From: Limnobaculum allomyrinae | GTDB taxonomy: Bacteria > Pseudomonadota > Gammaproteobacteria > Enterobacterales > Enterobacteriaceae | Assembly (NCBI RefSeq): GCF_016649425.1 | Contig: NZ_JADRCR010000010.1 | Coordinates: 1 to 64,000, forward strand | Direction: 5' to 3' | Length of the DNA stretch: 64,000 nt | Shown here: positions 27,201 through 35,500 of the stretch, one piece after another | Numbering within the stretch: position 1 is the stretch's first letter | Layout: every line of letters starts with the position of its first letter | Position numbers and translations under genes: made by a program | Notes under the pieces: model-generated | The model's input: the letters and a program-made list of their open reading frames with translations, nothing else | What the model was told of the DNA's origin: nothing | Databases searched by the model: none

Positions 27201-28283
27201 TTTCCTGTGGCTAATGACTATGCCTATACCATGTTAGGCTCACTGGATACCCGTCTTGGGCCGCAACATGTTCGCAATACACCGGCTCAACCGCAGATCG
27301 TACAAACCGGTGGTGATGCCTGTAAAAAAGAGGGACTGACGGCAAAAGAAGAAGTTGAATTGCTGATCTCCGGCATGTGTACACCGAAGGTGGTTCAGGC
27401 ACAGGCCAAATCCGATAGTTCTGCTTATATTCCTGAAGCCTGGGGACGTATTATTGGTAAGAAAACGGAACACGGCTCGAATAATATCGAGAAAAACGGT
27501 GCCGGATACGATTCCTATCTGTCAGGCATTCAGTTAGGTCACGATATCTATCGCCGCGAAGGGGCGGATTCATCAATGGATCGTACCGGATTTTACTTCG
27601 GCTATGGCGATACCGAAACGGATATTGATAACGATCGTGGGCAGAATGCTGGTTCAACCGTCACTAAAGCTTATAGCCTCGGACTATACTGGACCCATCA
27701 AGGGCAACAGAACTGGTATACCGACACGGTATTGCAAACCACTTACTACGATGTAGAAGCAACCTCAAAGCATAGCGAAACCTTCTCTACTAACGGTGTT
27801 GGTGTTTTAGGTTCTGTAGAGAGTGGTTATGCCTTTAACTTCAATAATGGCGTAACCCTCGAACCACAAGCACAGCTGGCCTACCAGCATATTTCGTTTG
27901 ATGATGCTAAAGATAATCACGGTAGTTTCAGTTTTAAACAAAATGATTCGCTGCGCGCCCGTACCGGTTTGCTTGTCAACCGTGACTGGTCATTAGCCAA
28001 GGATAGCAATAGCAAACCTCATTACTTGAGAACCTGGGCAAAAACCGACGTGTGGCATGAGTTTATGGGAGATGCCACCACCTACGCCGTGGATAAAACC
28101 GGTAAGCATTCAACACAATTGAAGCAGCCATCTAACGGCACCTGGGCGGAAGTCAGCGTTGGCGCCAACTACCAATACAATGACAGCATGGGATATTCTG
28201 CCGCTGGTAGTTACAGCAAATCTCTTGACGATCGGGATAATAAATCCTGGGGTGGTCAGGTAGGGGTTAATGTTAAGTGGTAA
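21261..28283 (+). CDS. Giant repeat-rich type Va autotransporter, 2340 residues
   Basis: The signal peptide (MSNFHLKKTLAIAIASSLF, cut probably after ESIA near residue 26) leads to a passenger that should form a long beta-helix on the cell surface. Residues about 95-720 are 56-58-residue double units based on GHGASAISIMG and SGASAISILGNASAKNSG. Residues about 720-1500 are about 30-residue units of the form A-x-N-x-G-x-I-x-T-x-GDNAHG. Residues 1500-2010 are less regular. A linker with the only two cysteines (2021, 2040) precedes PEAWGRIIGKK (about 2057) and a beta-barrel ending in VNVKW with the expected terminal aromatic. No protease motif was seen. An adhesin or aggregation role is inferred. 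It forms a single-gene unit. Confidence 0.93.
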   Translation: MSNFHLKKTLAIAIASSLFSFESIAENTTTGTSSTGTYLSAQNVTTTEALQNQQYGASPGLLGINLDLGFINLGEVGLLDTSSTNYNNVSNSALSIFNHASSAISLLGSASATNYGNASLNGPLSSGANAMALIGSASAQNNGDVSTGVLNIFGHGASAISIMGSATAENTGNAQLNSLLSSGASAISILGNASAKNSGEVTTNILDVFGHGASAISIMGSATAENEGSAHLNSLLSSGASAISILGDASAKNSGEVSTNILNVFGHGASAISIMGGATAENTGNAQLNGPLSSGASAISILGNASAKNSGDVSTSLLNILGHGASAISITGSATAENTGNAQLNGPLSSGASAISILGNASAKNSGDVSTNLLNILGHGASAISIVGSATAENTGNAQLNGPLSSGASAISILGNASAKNSGDVSTNILNVFGHGASAISIIGGATAENSGNASLNGAFSSGASAISVMGDATAKNSGKVSTNILGILGHGASAISIMGNAKATNEQGAEVNLNGPLGHGVSAISIVGSATTENHGKVSTGVLDILGHGASSFSLLGNASAINGETGNISVNGPLGHGLSAISIVGSASAENAGEISTGMLDIFGHGASAFSLLSSATANNSETGKISVNGPFGHGLSAVSVLGSASVENAGEISTGVLDVFGHGASAVSVLSSAQAVNTSSGTISTNGLFGSGLSAVSLINTATTINQGNITTSGLGAMGAQSISLFSTAQSSNEENASITTQGALAQGLLAFSLTSQATVSNAGSIETNGWQAHGANATSIFNTAVGINTTTGEIKTAGDTAHGINAFSFTSLASATNQGKITTQGDNANGMNAVSQYGKASAINEANATINTAGTDAHGAYAQSTHEEAVAINSGTISTTGDGGNGASAISEDAKAAALNDTTGIIHTQGNNAHGLLAQSYQALAVVSNLNQIVTSGHGSNGATARSTHGEAQAENLGSITTAGNNADGLNAQSQHNKAFAINKGNILTGSEIAGGIIMAKSGENAHGVSAYSQDDTAIVQNDNNAEVKTYGKGSYGLHAYSVNAEALAVNDGTVETHGDNAYGVSALSNKSSADALNRNAILTTGNGSNGLNAESIQGVAQAVNQGNVETRGDHAYGVNAITQNSQAYAYNETTGNIITRGNNSHGLAASSNLGALAQNDNTIETEGDYSYGIHAFSKTSHAQAINNQSVITHGTGARGVSAESESGDSLAYNQLNVETFGVDGYGLSAVSQRNSAEAINNAQVTTHGDGAIGVHASNIKGTALAKNQNTVTTYGNDAHGLSAFSQLAQALSLNLENQIITTEGINAYGMRAETESGSALALNLGNVTTHGQSAYGLGTISKSGTSEAQNQSSVTTYGNNGYGIFSQTNTGSALATNFASITTHGESAYGIAALSQSGTSDAVNQSSVITYGNQGYGIFGQTDTGRLSAINNNQIITYGDGAHGIASLSNVGTSQLDNNATVITNGISAHGMHAETNTGDIKMLNQSTIDAQGDGSRGMSAQLKPAQGQVAKSLLMDNLGQINAQGHGMYAESSGPVGSFLVRNTGTINATDGSGIQATTAAGNVTVQATNQINAGQSSAGGTHHGIYAATGANGKASVTYDSGIITLSPVSSDITPTGVGIWVDDLSTGNTKTAAEINFNNGFINAEQGAGGIGMSLSGTGNLNIGKTAMVHGGHSFGIGLGSAVASDKTRLTVNNYGVVDAISDRVIYSTANAGQVTVNNYNQLTGSAQFGSADNTINNYNRFLLRNYSDSNRDGLRDSWGIASVDMGNGGNNTFINQGTLVLANSANYAINPVSTNEIYVPADLTSSYANTATLTQGQMLGVTLFDHSGVIDLTDGTTNAGNSLVITGGHTSGKNGGGVFVSNGGRVVANMKADDKGKSLFSDVMVVDSARLGTGGPTTVEINHLGENTALAPKNKILVVESLSNSDAGAFQLSTGRQLFGVSDYELEYNTANNNWYLNTDYRSEIVLASTVFPVANDYAYTMLGSLDTRLGPQHVRNTPAQPQIVQTGGDACKKEGLTAKEEVELLISGMCTPKVVQAQAKSDSSAYIPEAWGRIIGKKTEHGSNNIEKNGAGYDSYLSGIQLGHDIYRREGADSSMDRTGFYFGYGDTETDIDNDRGQNAGSTVTKAYSLGLYWTHQGQQNWYTDTVLQTTYYDVEATSKHSETFSTNGVGVLGSVESGYAFNFNNGVTLEPQAQLAYQHISFDDAKDNHGSFSFKQNDSLRARTGLLVNRDWSLAKDSNSKPHYLRTWAKTDVWHEFMGDATTYAVDKTGKHSTQLKQPSNGTWAEVSVGANYQYNDSMGYSAAGSYSKSLDDRDNKSWGGQVGVNVKW
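21720..22727 (+). repeat. Six tandem 168-bp units in the autotransporter gene
   Basis: Units begin at 21720, 21888, 22056, 22224, 22392 and 22560, each exactly 168 bp (56 codons). The units starting at 22056, 22224 and 22392 are almost identical in DNA. A more diverged copy precedes the array. In-frame gain or loss of units by recombination is likely. Confidence 0.9.
22728..23249 (+). repeat. Three diverged 174-bp units following the 168-bp array
   Basis: Units starting at 22728, 22902 and 23076 encode 58-residue versions of the same double repeat, two residues longer in the first half, for example SETGKISVNGP. They are more diverged in DNA than the 168-bp units, suggesting an older part of the array. 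Confidence 0.8.
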
Positions 28284-28319
28284 ACCTGTTGTAATGCGAT
28301 AACAATGTCCGATCCTCTG

Positions 28320-28352
28320 AACCCGCTGGCGCAATCCAGCGGGTTTCTTTTT
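28320..28352 (+). terminator. Autotransporter gene terminator
   Basis: AACCCGCTGG (28320-28329) pairs perfectly with CCAGCGGGTT (28336-28345) and is followed by TCTTTTTC. It insulates the pab genes downstream. Confidence 0.85.
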
Positions 28353-28427
28353 CAGGCTTCCCATTCGCTCTCCATCGGTTAGAATAACCCCCTTCGCCCT
28401 TCTGCCATCAGCGGTAATTTCTGACTT

Positions 28428-29009
28428 ATGATTCTGCTCATCGATAACTACGACTCCTTCAGCTATAACCTGTACGATTATCTATGTCAGTCTTATTCTG
28501 ATGTGAGGATTGTTAAGAATGATCAGTTGCAGCTCAATGAAATCGCTGCTTTAGCTCCTGCGGCGATTATTCTTTCTCCCGGGCCCGGAACACCAGAGAA
28601 TGCCGGTATTACGCTGGAGGTGATTCGCAGTTTTGCCGGTGCTATTCCGCTATTGGGGGTTTGTCTTGGCCATCAGGCAATTGCACAGGCATTTGGTGCA
28701 CGTATTGTTAAATGCCCGGTACCAACCCATGGCAAAACCGAGTTAATCACCCACGATGGTCGTACCTTGTTTGCTCATCTTCCCAGTCCGTTGCAGGTTA
28801 CCCGTTACCATTCGTTAATGGTGGAACCTTCTTCGCTACCTGAGGCGTTGGAGATATCGGCGATAACTCATGACGGTATTATTATGGGGCTACGCCATAA
28901 ACAGTGGCCTATTGAAGGGGTACAATTCCATCCGGAGGCCATTCTGACCGAAAGCGGTTTGACGCTGTTGCAGCAATTTGTAACCACTTACACCAGTGAA
29001 GGAGCCTGA
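28428..29009 (+). CDS. pabA: Aminodeoxychorismate synthase glutaminase component
   Basis: The 193-residue class I glutamine amidotransferase supplies ammonia to PabB for 4-amino-4-deoxychorismate, on the way to p-aminobenzoate and folate. The triad is visible: C79 in LLGVCLGHQAIAQ, and H168 and E170 in GVQFHPEAIL. The start MILLIDNYDSFSYNL is typical. TrpG of anthranilate synthase is very similar, but adjacency to a pabB-type gene settles the assignment. Its TGA stop lies one base before the pabB start, so the pair is translationally coupled, unlike E. coli, where pabA and pabB are unlinked. Confidence 0.92.
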   Translation: MILLIDNYDSFSYNLYDYLCQSYSDVRIVKNDQLQLNEIAALAPAAIILSPGPGTPENAGITLEVIRSFAGAIPLLGVCLGHQAIAQAFGARIVKCPVPTHGKTELITHDGRTLFAHLPSPLQVTRYHSLMVEPSSLPEALEISAITHDGIIMGLRHKQWPIEGVQFHPEAILTESGLTLLQQFVTTYTSEGA

Positions 29010-29010
29010 T

Positions 29011-30738
29011 ATGAAATTACGCTTTGATTTTAATCGTCAGGTTCAACTGTTTGAGCATCCGCTAAAAGTCATTACTACCTCTGAGCTCAGTGAAGTGACG
29101 GCAAAACTGGCGGAAGTTGAACAGGCCGTAGACAGCGGCCTGTATGCTGCAGGATATCTTGCTTATGAAGCTGCTGCTGCATTCCAGCCCTATTACCAAA
29201 CGCCAGCGCAGGGTGATATGCCGCTATTGTGGTTTGGCCTGTATCAGCAACCACTTACTGACAACGCCTCCGATATACCCGAAGAATTATTCGAGAATAT
29301 TTTATCGGAATGGCAACCGACTACCTCCACAGAGGCATACCGTCAGGCTATTCTGCGCATCAAATCAGAAATTGAGGCGGGTAATACTTATCAAACCAAT
29401 TACACCATTCGACTGGAAGCTAAAGTCGCTAAGTGTGATGAACAAGGTTATGACCGGCTTTATCAACATCTACTTCGCGCCCAACAGGCAGATTATGCCG
29501 CCTGTCTGGATATCGGCCGTTTCAAAATTCTATCCGCTTCACCGGAGCTGTTTTTTCACTGGCGTCAGGGACGTTTGACCGCCAAACCAATGAAAGGAAC
29601 CGCTAAAAGAGGTCTGGATGCTCAGGACGATCTGATGCGTCAGGAACAGCTAAGAACCTCAGAAAAAGATCGGGCAGAAAACGTGATGATCGTTGATTTA
29701 CTGCGCAATGACATCAGTCAGGTGGCGATTGCCGGTAGCGTAAAAGTGCCTGCGCTGTTTGATATTGAACAATACCCTACCGTCTGGCAAATGACCTCAA
29801 CCATTAGCGCTCAGACGCGTCCACAAACCAGCCTTACCGATATTTTCCGTGCGCTATTCCCCTGTGGCTCAATTACCGGAGCACCTAAAGCCAGCACTAT
29901 GCGGTTGATATCCCAACTTGAGCCGCAGCCCCGGGAAGTCTACTGTGGAGCCATCGGTTATATCACACCAGATAAAGAAGCACTGTTTAGCGTTCCAATT
30001 CGCACGGTGATTATCGATACAGAGAAAAGCATCGCCCGTTATGGCGTAGGCGGCGGCATCACCTGGGATTCCACCGCAGAAAATGAGTATCAGGAAGTGA
30101 TTAATAAAGCTCAGGTTTTGCGCGGTGTTACACTGCCTAAACAACTGCTGGAAAGCCTGTTGTTAAAAGATGGAGATTATCATCTTTTAGCGCTGCATCT
30201 TAAACGCTTATCCGCTTCTGCCCGCTATTTTAACTTTTTGTTTGATGCCGATAAGCTGACAGAGCAGCTACAGCAGTTAGCCACTGCCCACCAACAGGGA
30301 GAATATAAAGTTCGCCTGCTGTTGGAACAAAACGGTGAGGCGATATTAAGTTGTGATCCAATTACACCATTGACTCAGCCATTGATTGCCTGCTGGGCTC
30401 CTTTTGCGGTACACAGCGATAATAACCTGCTTTACCATAAAACCACCCTGCGGGATCACTACCCTGCGGCTACGCTGGATCGCGAATTTTTGCTGTATAA
30501 CCAGCGGGATGAAATCACCGAGTTTGTAAATGGTAATGTGGTTTTATTGATTGATGGACAATGGTTAACTCCGGCAATCTCTTGTGGTCTACTGGCGGGA
30601 ACCGAACGACAGGCATTATTGCAGGCGGGAACCATTCGGGAGGCGATTCTGACTAAAGTACAGCTCCAACAGGCACAGAAGGTCGGGTTTATTAATAGTG
30701 TCCGAGGGTGGCGGGAAGTTGTGTGGAGCAACGACTAA
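29011..30738 (+). CDS. pabB: Fused aminodeoxychorismate synthase I / aminodeoxychorismate lyase
   Basis: The 575-residue protein joins two steps. Residues about 1-450 are the PabB chorismate-binding enzyme, with AGNTYQTNYT, ARPMKG-type KPMKGTAKRG, ENVMIVDLLRND, PCGSITGAPKASTM and YGVGGGITWDS. The remaining residues resemble the class IV aminotransferase fold of PabC, with LLYHKTTLRDHY containing the likely cofactor lysine, and EITEFVNGNVVL. Together with PabA it should convert chorismate to p-aminobenzoate. I start at ATG 29011, with AAGGAG overlapping the pabA stop. E. coli keeps pabB and pabC separate. Whether the lyase half is active is inferred. Confidence 0.9.
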   Translation: MKLRFDFNRQVQLFEHPLKVITTSELSEVTAKLAEVEQAVDSGLYAAGYLAYEAAAAFQPYYQTPAQGDMPLLWFGLYQQPLTDNASDIPEELFENILSEWQPTTSTEAYRQAILRIKSEIEAGNTYQTNYTIRLEAKVAKCDEQGYDRLYQHLLRAQQADYAACLDIGRFKILSASPELFFHWRQGRLTAKPMKGTAKRGLDAQDDLMRQEQLRTSEKDRAENVMIVDLLRNDISQVAIAGSVKVPALFDIEQYPTVWQMTSTISAQTRPQTSLTDIFRALFPCGSITGAPKASTMRLISQLEPQPREVYCGAIGYITPDKEALFSVPIRTVIIDTEKSIARYGVGGGITWDSTAENEYQEVINKAQVLRGVTLPKQLLESLLLKDGDYHLLALHLKRLSASARYFNFLFDADKLTEQLQQLATAHQQGEYKVRLLLEQNGEAILSCDPITPLTQPLIACWAPFAVHSDNNLLYHKTTLRDHYPAATLDREFLLYNQRDEITEFVNGNVVLLIDGQWLTPAISCGLLAGTERQALLQAGTIREAILTKVQLQQAQKVGFINSVRGWREVVWSND

Positions 30739-30824
30739 TACAAGTCGTTAATAATCAAATATAGACAATCATAGCAACAGACTATGAATTATTCACATAT
30801 CATCGAGATATGAATGCTGCCAGA

Positions 30825-30870
30825 CCTCCAAATATTAAGTTGCTTTTTAACACTTGGAGGCGCTATTTTT
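30825..30870 (+). terminator. Probable pabA-pabBC terminator
   Basis: CCTCCAA (30825-30831) pairs with TTGGAGG (30854-30860) around an AT-rich loop and is followed by CGCTATTTTT. Confidence 0.55.
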
Positions 30871-30904
30871 ATGACAAAATAATCCAGTTAATATGTTAAT
30901 TTCA

Positions 30905-31990
30905 TCAACTATATGAAAGTACTGTTTCCTGCAATTTTTCAGTAAAATTATAAATATCATCAATTGATTCTATTGGATGTCTGACTTCTGTTTTATCCAA
31001 ATCAAATGTGCCTAAATATTTTTGAGCCCGATTAAAATGCAATCTGCAGATAGGTTTTCTATTATTATCGTCCAAAAGAATACCACAATAGCTTTGCGTA
31101 TCTCTCATAGTAACTCGTTTTGCATCAACCGCAGTGCGCACGATAGCTTTTACTATATGATAACCATCGATTTCATCCTGAGTTGTTACAATCCGTTCAT
31201 CTTCCGGAGACTCTTCCACATGTACGTCTGAGCTTTTCTCAGGAACAGCAGTGACCACTGGTGACTCAACAACATTGCCACTCATGGCTGATTTAAGACG
31301 TTCATTCACCCTATCGTTCAAATATTGATTTGCGGCCTTCCGAGTTAATTCACCAAACTGTTCTCTAACTTTCTGAGTTACCATGCCATCATAAACACGA
31401 TTTGCAATGAATTTAATGAAATCATCTTCAGGAATTGTAAATTGTGTCGCAATCACTTTTTTAATTTGGCTCAAATATTTCAATTCCCCAGCGGCATTAA
31501 TAATTGAGTCAACATCAAAATCAGATTTTGTAAGTTTTACCAGTTCAGGTACTGTATATTCATCAATATTGAGCAAATCCAGCTCTAAAAATGGTTTTTC
31601 GTCCATTTTATTGGATGCATCTAAATCTGTAAAAAACTTATAGACCTGACCATTGGTTAAAATAGCGATACGTGCATTTGTAACATGAAAATAACGAAAT
31701 AACTGACCGGCATGGTTTAAATTAAGCGGCTCACCAATTTTTTTACATTCAAATAGCATTTGAACATTGCCATTATTTAAAATGGCATAGTCAATCTTTT
31801 CACCTTTTTTCGTACCAACATCACAAACATATTCAGGAATCACTTCTGATGGGTTAAAAACATCATATCCCAAAACAAAGTTGATAAATGGCATTATAAA
31901 CGCATTTTTTGTTGCTTCTTCTGTCTGTATTGATGCTCCTTGTTGCTTAATTTTTGCAGCAAGATTATTTAATTTTTCGACAAATTCCAT
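30905..31990 (-). CDS. Stand-alone HsdR-N-like nuclease-domain protein
   Basis: The 361-residue protein begins with a type I restriction HsdR N-terminal-like domain of the PD-(D/E)XK fold: GEKIDYAIL (D67), then MLFECKKIGEP (E81, K83), in order for a metal-binding nuclease site. Residues 225-275 form a charged linker. The C-terminal part (YHIVKAIVRTAVD, SYCGILLDDNNRKPICRLHFN) looks like a second, separate domain. No helicase motor, hsdM or hsdS is nearby. The start at 31990 has AAAGGAA upstream. The gene and its flanks are much more AT-rich than neighbouring genes, suggesting transfer. Defence against foreign DNA is plausible but unproven. Confidence 0.7.
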   Translation of the reverse strand: MEFVEKLNNLAAKIKQQGASIQTEEATKNAFIMPFINFVLGYDVFNPSEVIPEYVCDVGTKKGEKIDYAILNNGNVQMLFECKKIGEPLNLNHAGQLFRYFHVTNARIAILTNGQVYKFFTDLDASNKMDEKPFLELDLLNIDEYTVPELVKLTKSDFDVDSIINAAGELKYLSQIKKVIATQFTIPEDDFIKFIANRVYDGMVTQKVREQFGELTRKAANQYLNDRVNERLKSAMSGNVVESPVVTAVPEKSSDVHVEESPEDERIVTTQDEIDGYHIVKAIVRTAVDAKRVTMRDTQSYCGILLDDNNRKPICRLHFNRAQKYLGTFDLDKTEVRHPIESIDDIYNFTEKLQETVLSYS

Positions 31991-32268
31991 GATTATTCCT
32001 TTCACAGCCAGATAAAAATTACTGGTAATCAAAATTTCTGAAAACCATTATTACAAGAGTGAGGTAACTACATCATTTAATTTTTAAATAACATTAGAGC
32101 TTAATGAACTTATTGAGAATAAATAATATGAAATAGATGTCAATACAGATTATTTAAAACAAAAATAAAAATAAAAATAATAACCTAGTATAAATAACAG
32201 GTATATTAGAAGTAATTCTGAATATTTAAACAGTGATTAATTAAATATAATAATGGTGTTTATCATTT

Positions 32269-33675
32269 TTACTTTATATGCATCACCCATTCCTTCACCG
32301 CCAACCGGGAGATCTTAATTCCCCCCTGCTTCAACTCAGCAGGCAAAACATAGTAACTATCCGGGATCTGAAAACGGGTTATTTTACCTTCCAGCCATGA
32401 AGATAATTGAGATAAATCCAGCCCCGGTAATGCATCAACCACTGCCACCGGACGCTGACCGAATTCCACATCATCAACCGGCACCACAAATGCCTGTTCA
32501 ATCAGAGGATGGGTCACCAGTACCCGCTCAATGTCTTCCGGCTGAATGCCTTCGCCACCGCTGAAAAACAGGTTATCCATACGCCCACAGATATACAGCT
32601 CACCGTTTCGCATCTCACCGCGATCGCGGGTATGGAACCAGCCCTGGCTGTCGCTTAGCGGTTGAATTTCTCCCTGCTGCCAGTAACCCAGCGCCTGACC
32701 GCTACCTCGCAGCCAGATTTCATTATCCACCAGCTGTAATTCTCTGCCGGGCAAAGGTATGCCTACACCGGCGGTTGCGTCGGCAGGTTTGGCGCAAGTC
32801 GTAGAGGCCATTTCCGTCATGCCATATCCACACCAGCAACTGATTCCTGCCTGCTGTGCGCGTTCGGTTAACTCGACGGGAATAGACGCACCGCCCAGCA
32901 ACACCTGCTTAAGTACTAACTGATTGGCATCCTGTTCCAGCAAACGCCAAAGCTGAGTTGGTACCAGTGAAGCATGAGTACAGCCAGCCAGCGCCTGATC
33001 TAAAGGATGCATATTACGCTGCACTAACGTGGCACCTTTTTGCAACCAGCGCCATATTACCCCCTGCCCGGAAACATGAAATAGCGGTAGGGAGAGCAAC
33101 CAACTGTCACCTGCGTCGAACTGCATTCGCTGTAATAACCCGGCGGCATTGGCTAAATGAGCTTGTGGGGTATGTACCGCGGCTTTAGGCAGCCCACTGG
33201 AGCCGGAGGTTAGCGTCATGGTCAATGGCTGAGCCGATGACCAGTCAGCCATCAACGATGTATCGGAATTATCGACAGAGAGCGGTTCAATATAAAATGA
33301 AGGCAGCGGCTTAACGCTGTCCGGCCAAGCCGCTGGATGGCTGCTCCAACCCCAGTCAATATTCAGAATGGGTAACAGTTGTGCCTGTAATGCGTCGGGT
33401 AATTGAGGATTGAGAGGTAATACTCTGGCACCCAGTTGTAAGATCGCCAGATACCCTAACAACAGTTCAGGGCTGTTTTTGCCGTTCAGCGCTACGCCCT
33501 GCCCGGCTCGAACACCATGATGATAAAACAGGCTACAAAGGGCATTAACTTCGTCAGCTAAACGCCGCCAGCTGATCGACTGCTGTTCTCTGATAATTGC
33601 CGTGGCGTTTGGCTGTTCACTTGCCCACTGCTGCCACGGCCAATGATTAAAAACAGTTGGAGTTAACGACGCCAT
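32269..33675 (-). CDS. menE: o-Succinylbenzoate-CoA ligase
   Basis: The 468-residue acyl-CoA synthetase activates o-succinylbenzoate with ATP and CoA in menaquinone synthesis. The ANL-superfamily motifs are clear: the phosphate loop [15 protein letters not shown] (near 155), [12 protein letters not shown], the hinge-side [11 protein letters not shown] and [20 protein letters not shown]. The final basic residues before the C-terminus include the catalytic-lysine motif [12 protein letters not shown]. Its start overlaps menC by 13 bp. It is last in menDHBCE on the minus strand. Confidence 0.95.
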   Translation of the reverse strand: MASLTPTVFNHWPWQQWASEQPNATAIIREQQSISWRRLADEVNALCSLFYHHGVRAGQGVALNGKNSPELLLGYLAILQLGARVLPLNPQLPDALQAQLLPILNIDWGWSSHPAAWPDSVKPLPSFYIEPLSVDNSDTSLMADWSSAQPLTMTLTSGSSGLPKAAVHTPQAHLANAAGLLQRMQFDAGDSWLLSLPLFHVSGQGVIWRWLQKGATLVQRNMHPLDQALAGCTHASLVPTQLWRLLEQDANQLVLKQVLLGGASIPVELTERAQQAGISCWCGYGMTEMASTTCAKPADATAGVGIPLPGRELQLVDNEIWLRGSGQALGYWQQGEIQPLSDSQGWFHTRDRGEMRNGELYICGRMDNLFFSGGEGIQPEDIERVLVTHPLIEQAFVVPVDDVEFGQRPVAVVDALPGLDLSQLSSWLEGKITRFQIPDSYYVLPAELKQGGIKISRLAVKEWVMHIK

Positions 33676-34634
33676 ACCACTTCCAGCGCATCAACATCCA
33701 GCACAGGGAGTTCACTGTCAGGCCACGGACGTACCAACTGCGATTGCATCAGTGACAGCGTGTCTAACCCCGGAATAGTATCCGGTGTCAGCCATGCGGC
33801 CATTCTTGCTAACTGGGTCAGACCAAGGCTGGTTTCAATGGAAGAACTGATCACAGCCATTAAACCCGCTTTGTGTGCCTGATCAATCAGCATATGGCAG
33901 CGTTGAATGCTACCCACCAACGTTGGTTTAATCACAATCGCCGCAACACCTGGCTCTGCTTCAACCTCAAAGTCAGCTTCACGCACGCTCTCATCCCATG
34001 CAATGGCAATGCCTGTTTCACGAGAAAAATCGCGGGATTCATCACGGGTTTTGCAAGGCTCTTCCAGAAACTGAATGCGATCCCGGAACTGAGGCTGAAC
34101 ATATTTGGCAAAACCATCGGCTTTCGCGCGAGTCCAGCTGCGATTAGCATCCAAACGCAGTTTCAAATCAGGAATGGCTTCCAGCAGCAGGTTAACAATC
34201 ATGCCATCACGAACTGCTTCGTACAGGCCGACTTTAACTTTTGCCACTTTTTCGCCCGGCATGGCGCCCAATACCGCAAACAGTTCATCCGGATCGCCAT
34301 TACACAGTGGTGCCTTGCGGTAATCTGCTTTTTGCGGCAGAAAGCCAGAGAGCTCCCCCATTGCACAGCTTAAACCAAAAGCCACGGAGGGCAGTGCGCT
34401 TTCAAACGCCTGTTCGCCGTTAACCCAACTGTGTAACCAGCCCAGTGTAGCGGCTTCCGCCTCTTCCAACGTCTCTTCAGAAAACTCCGGTAACGGGGAG
34501 ATCTCTCCCCACCCCTGTTTGCCATTCTCTGTCAGGCAAACCAGCAAACCATCGCGAGTTTTTAGCCGTTGATTGCGCAGAATCACCCCTGCCTCCATCG
34601 GCAGGCTAAAACGGTAAAGTTCGACCTTGCGCAT
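33663..34634 (-). CDS. menC: o-Succinylbenzoate synthase
   Basis: The 323-residue enolase-superfamily enzyme dehydrates SHCHC to o-succinylbenzoate. Motifs include [13 protein letters not shown] with the catalytic lysine, LRLDANRSW with a metal-ligand aspartate, FLEEPCK and IAWDESVRE with further ligands, and [10 protein letters not shown] with the second lysine. The length is the same as or near E. coli (320). Its ATG shares a base with the menB stop (TAATG), so translation is coupled. Member of the menDHBCE operon. Confidence 0.95.
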   Translation of the reverse strand: MRKVELYRFSLPMEAGVILRNQRLKTRDGLLVCLTENGKQGWGEISPLPEFSEETLEEAEAATLGWLHSWVNGEQAFESALPSVAFGLSCAMGELSGFLPQKADYRKAPLCNGDPDELFAVLGAMPGEKVAKVKVGLYEAVRDGMIVNLLLEAIPDLKLRLDANRSWTRAKADGFAKYVQPQFRDRIQFLEEPCKTRDESRDFSRETGIAIAWDESVREADFEVEAEPGVAAIVIKPTLVGSIQRCHMLIDQAHKAGLMAVISSSIETSLGLTQLARMAAWLTPDTIPGLDTLSLMQSQLVRPWPDSELPVLDVDALEVVWRR

Positions 34635-35500
34635 TATGGATTACGCTTAAATTTGCTGAAGTCCGGCTGGCGTTTCTCGTTAAACGCGTTGCGCCCTTCC
34701 TGACCTTCGTCAGTCATATAGAACAGCATGGTGGCGTTACCGGCCAGCTCTTGCAGACCCGCCTGACCGTCACAGTCAGCATTCAGAGCCGCTTTCAGGC
34801 AGCGCAGCGCCATCGGGCTATTTCTCAGCATTTCACGACACCAGCGAACCGTCTCTTTCTCTAAGTCAGCAACAGGCACTACGGTGTTAACCAGCCCCAT
34901 ATCCAGCGCTTCCTGAGCATTGTACTGACGGCACAGGAACCAAATTTCACGGGCTTTTTTCTGACCAACGATGCGAGCCATATAAGAAGCACCCCAGCCA
35001 CCGTCAAAAGAACCGACTTTAGGGCCAGTCTGACCGAAAATTGCGTTTTCTGCGGCAATAGTCAGGTCGCACATCATATGCAGTACATGACCGCCACCAA
35101 TGGAGTAACCGGCGACCGCGGCAATAATTGGTTTAGGGCAGGTACGAATCTGGCGTTGGAAATCCAGCACGTTCAGATGATGAGTACCACTGTCATCTTT
35201 ATAACCGCCGTAATCGCCGCGTACTTTCTGGTCACCGCCGGAACAGAACGCCTTATCACCTTCACCGGTCAGAATAATGGTTCCGATATGATCGTCATAG
35301 CGGGCATCTGCTAACGCCTGGATCATCTCTTTCACGGTCAGAGGACGGAATGCATTACGCACTTCAGGACGGTTTATAGTAATTTTTGCAATACCGTCGG
35401 CTGATTTATGGTAACGAATATCCTGAAATCCTTCAGAGCAATCCTGCCATTCGATAGGTGCGTAGAGTTCCTGTTCACTTGGATAAAGCATAACTAGCAT
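34634..35500 (-). CDS. menB: 1,4-Dihydroxy-2-naphthoyl-CoA synthase
   Basis: The 288-residue crotonase-fold enzyme closes the naphthoquinone ring of o-succinylbenzoyl-CoA. Visible features are [18 protein letters not shown], the oxyanion-hole segment [48 protein letters not shown] and the C-terminal swap region [17 protein letters not shown]. Length is near E. coli (285). The gene overlaps menH by seven bases and menC by one. Bicarbonate-dependent MenB proteins carry the QTG motif seen here. Confidence 0.97.
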   Translation of the reverse strand: MLVMLYPSEQELYAPIEWQDCSEGFQDIRYHKSADGIAKITINRPEVRNAFRPLTVKEMIQALADARYDDHIGTIILTGEGDKAFCSGGDQKVRGDYGGYKDDSGTHHLNVLDFQRQIRTCPKPIIAAVAGYSIGGGHVLHMMCDLTIAAENAIFGQTGPKVGSFDGGWGASYMARIVGQKKAREIWFLCRQYNAQEALDMGLVNTVVPVADLEKETVRWCREMLRNSPMALRCLKAALNADCDGQAGLQELAGNATMLFYMTDEGQEGRNAFNEKRQPDFSKFKRNP

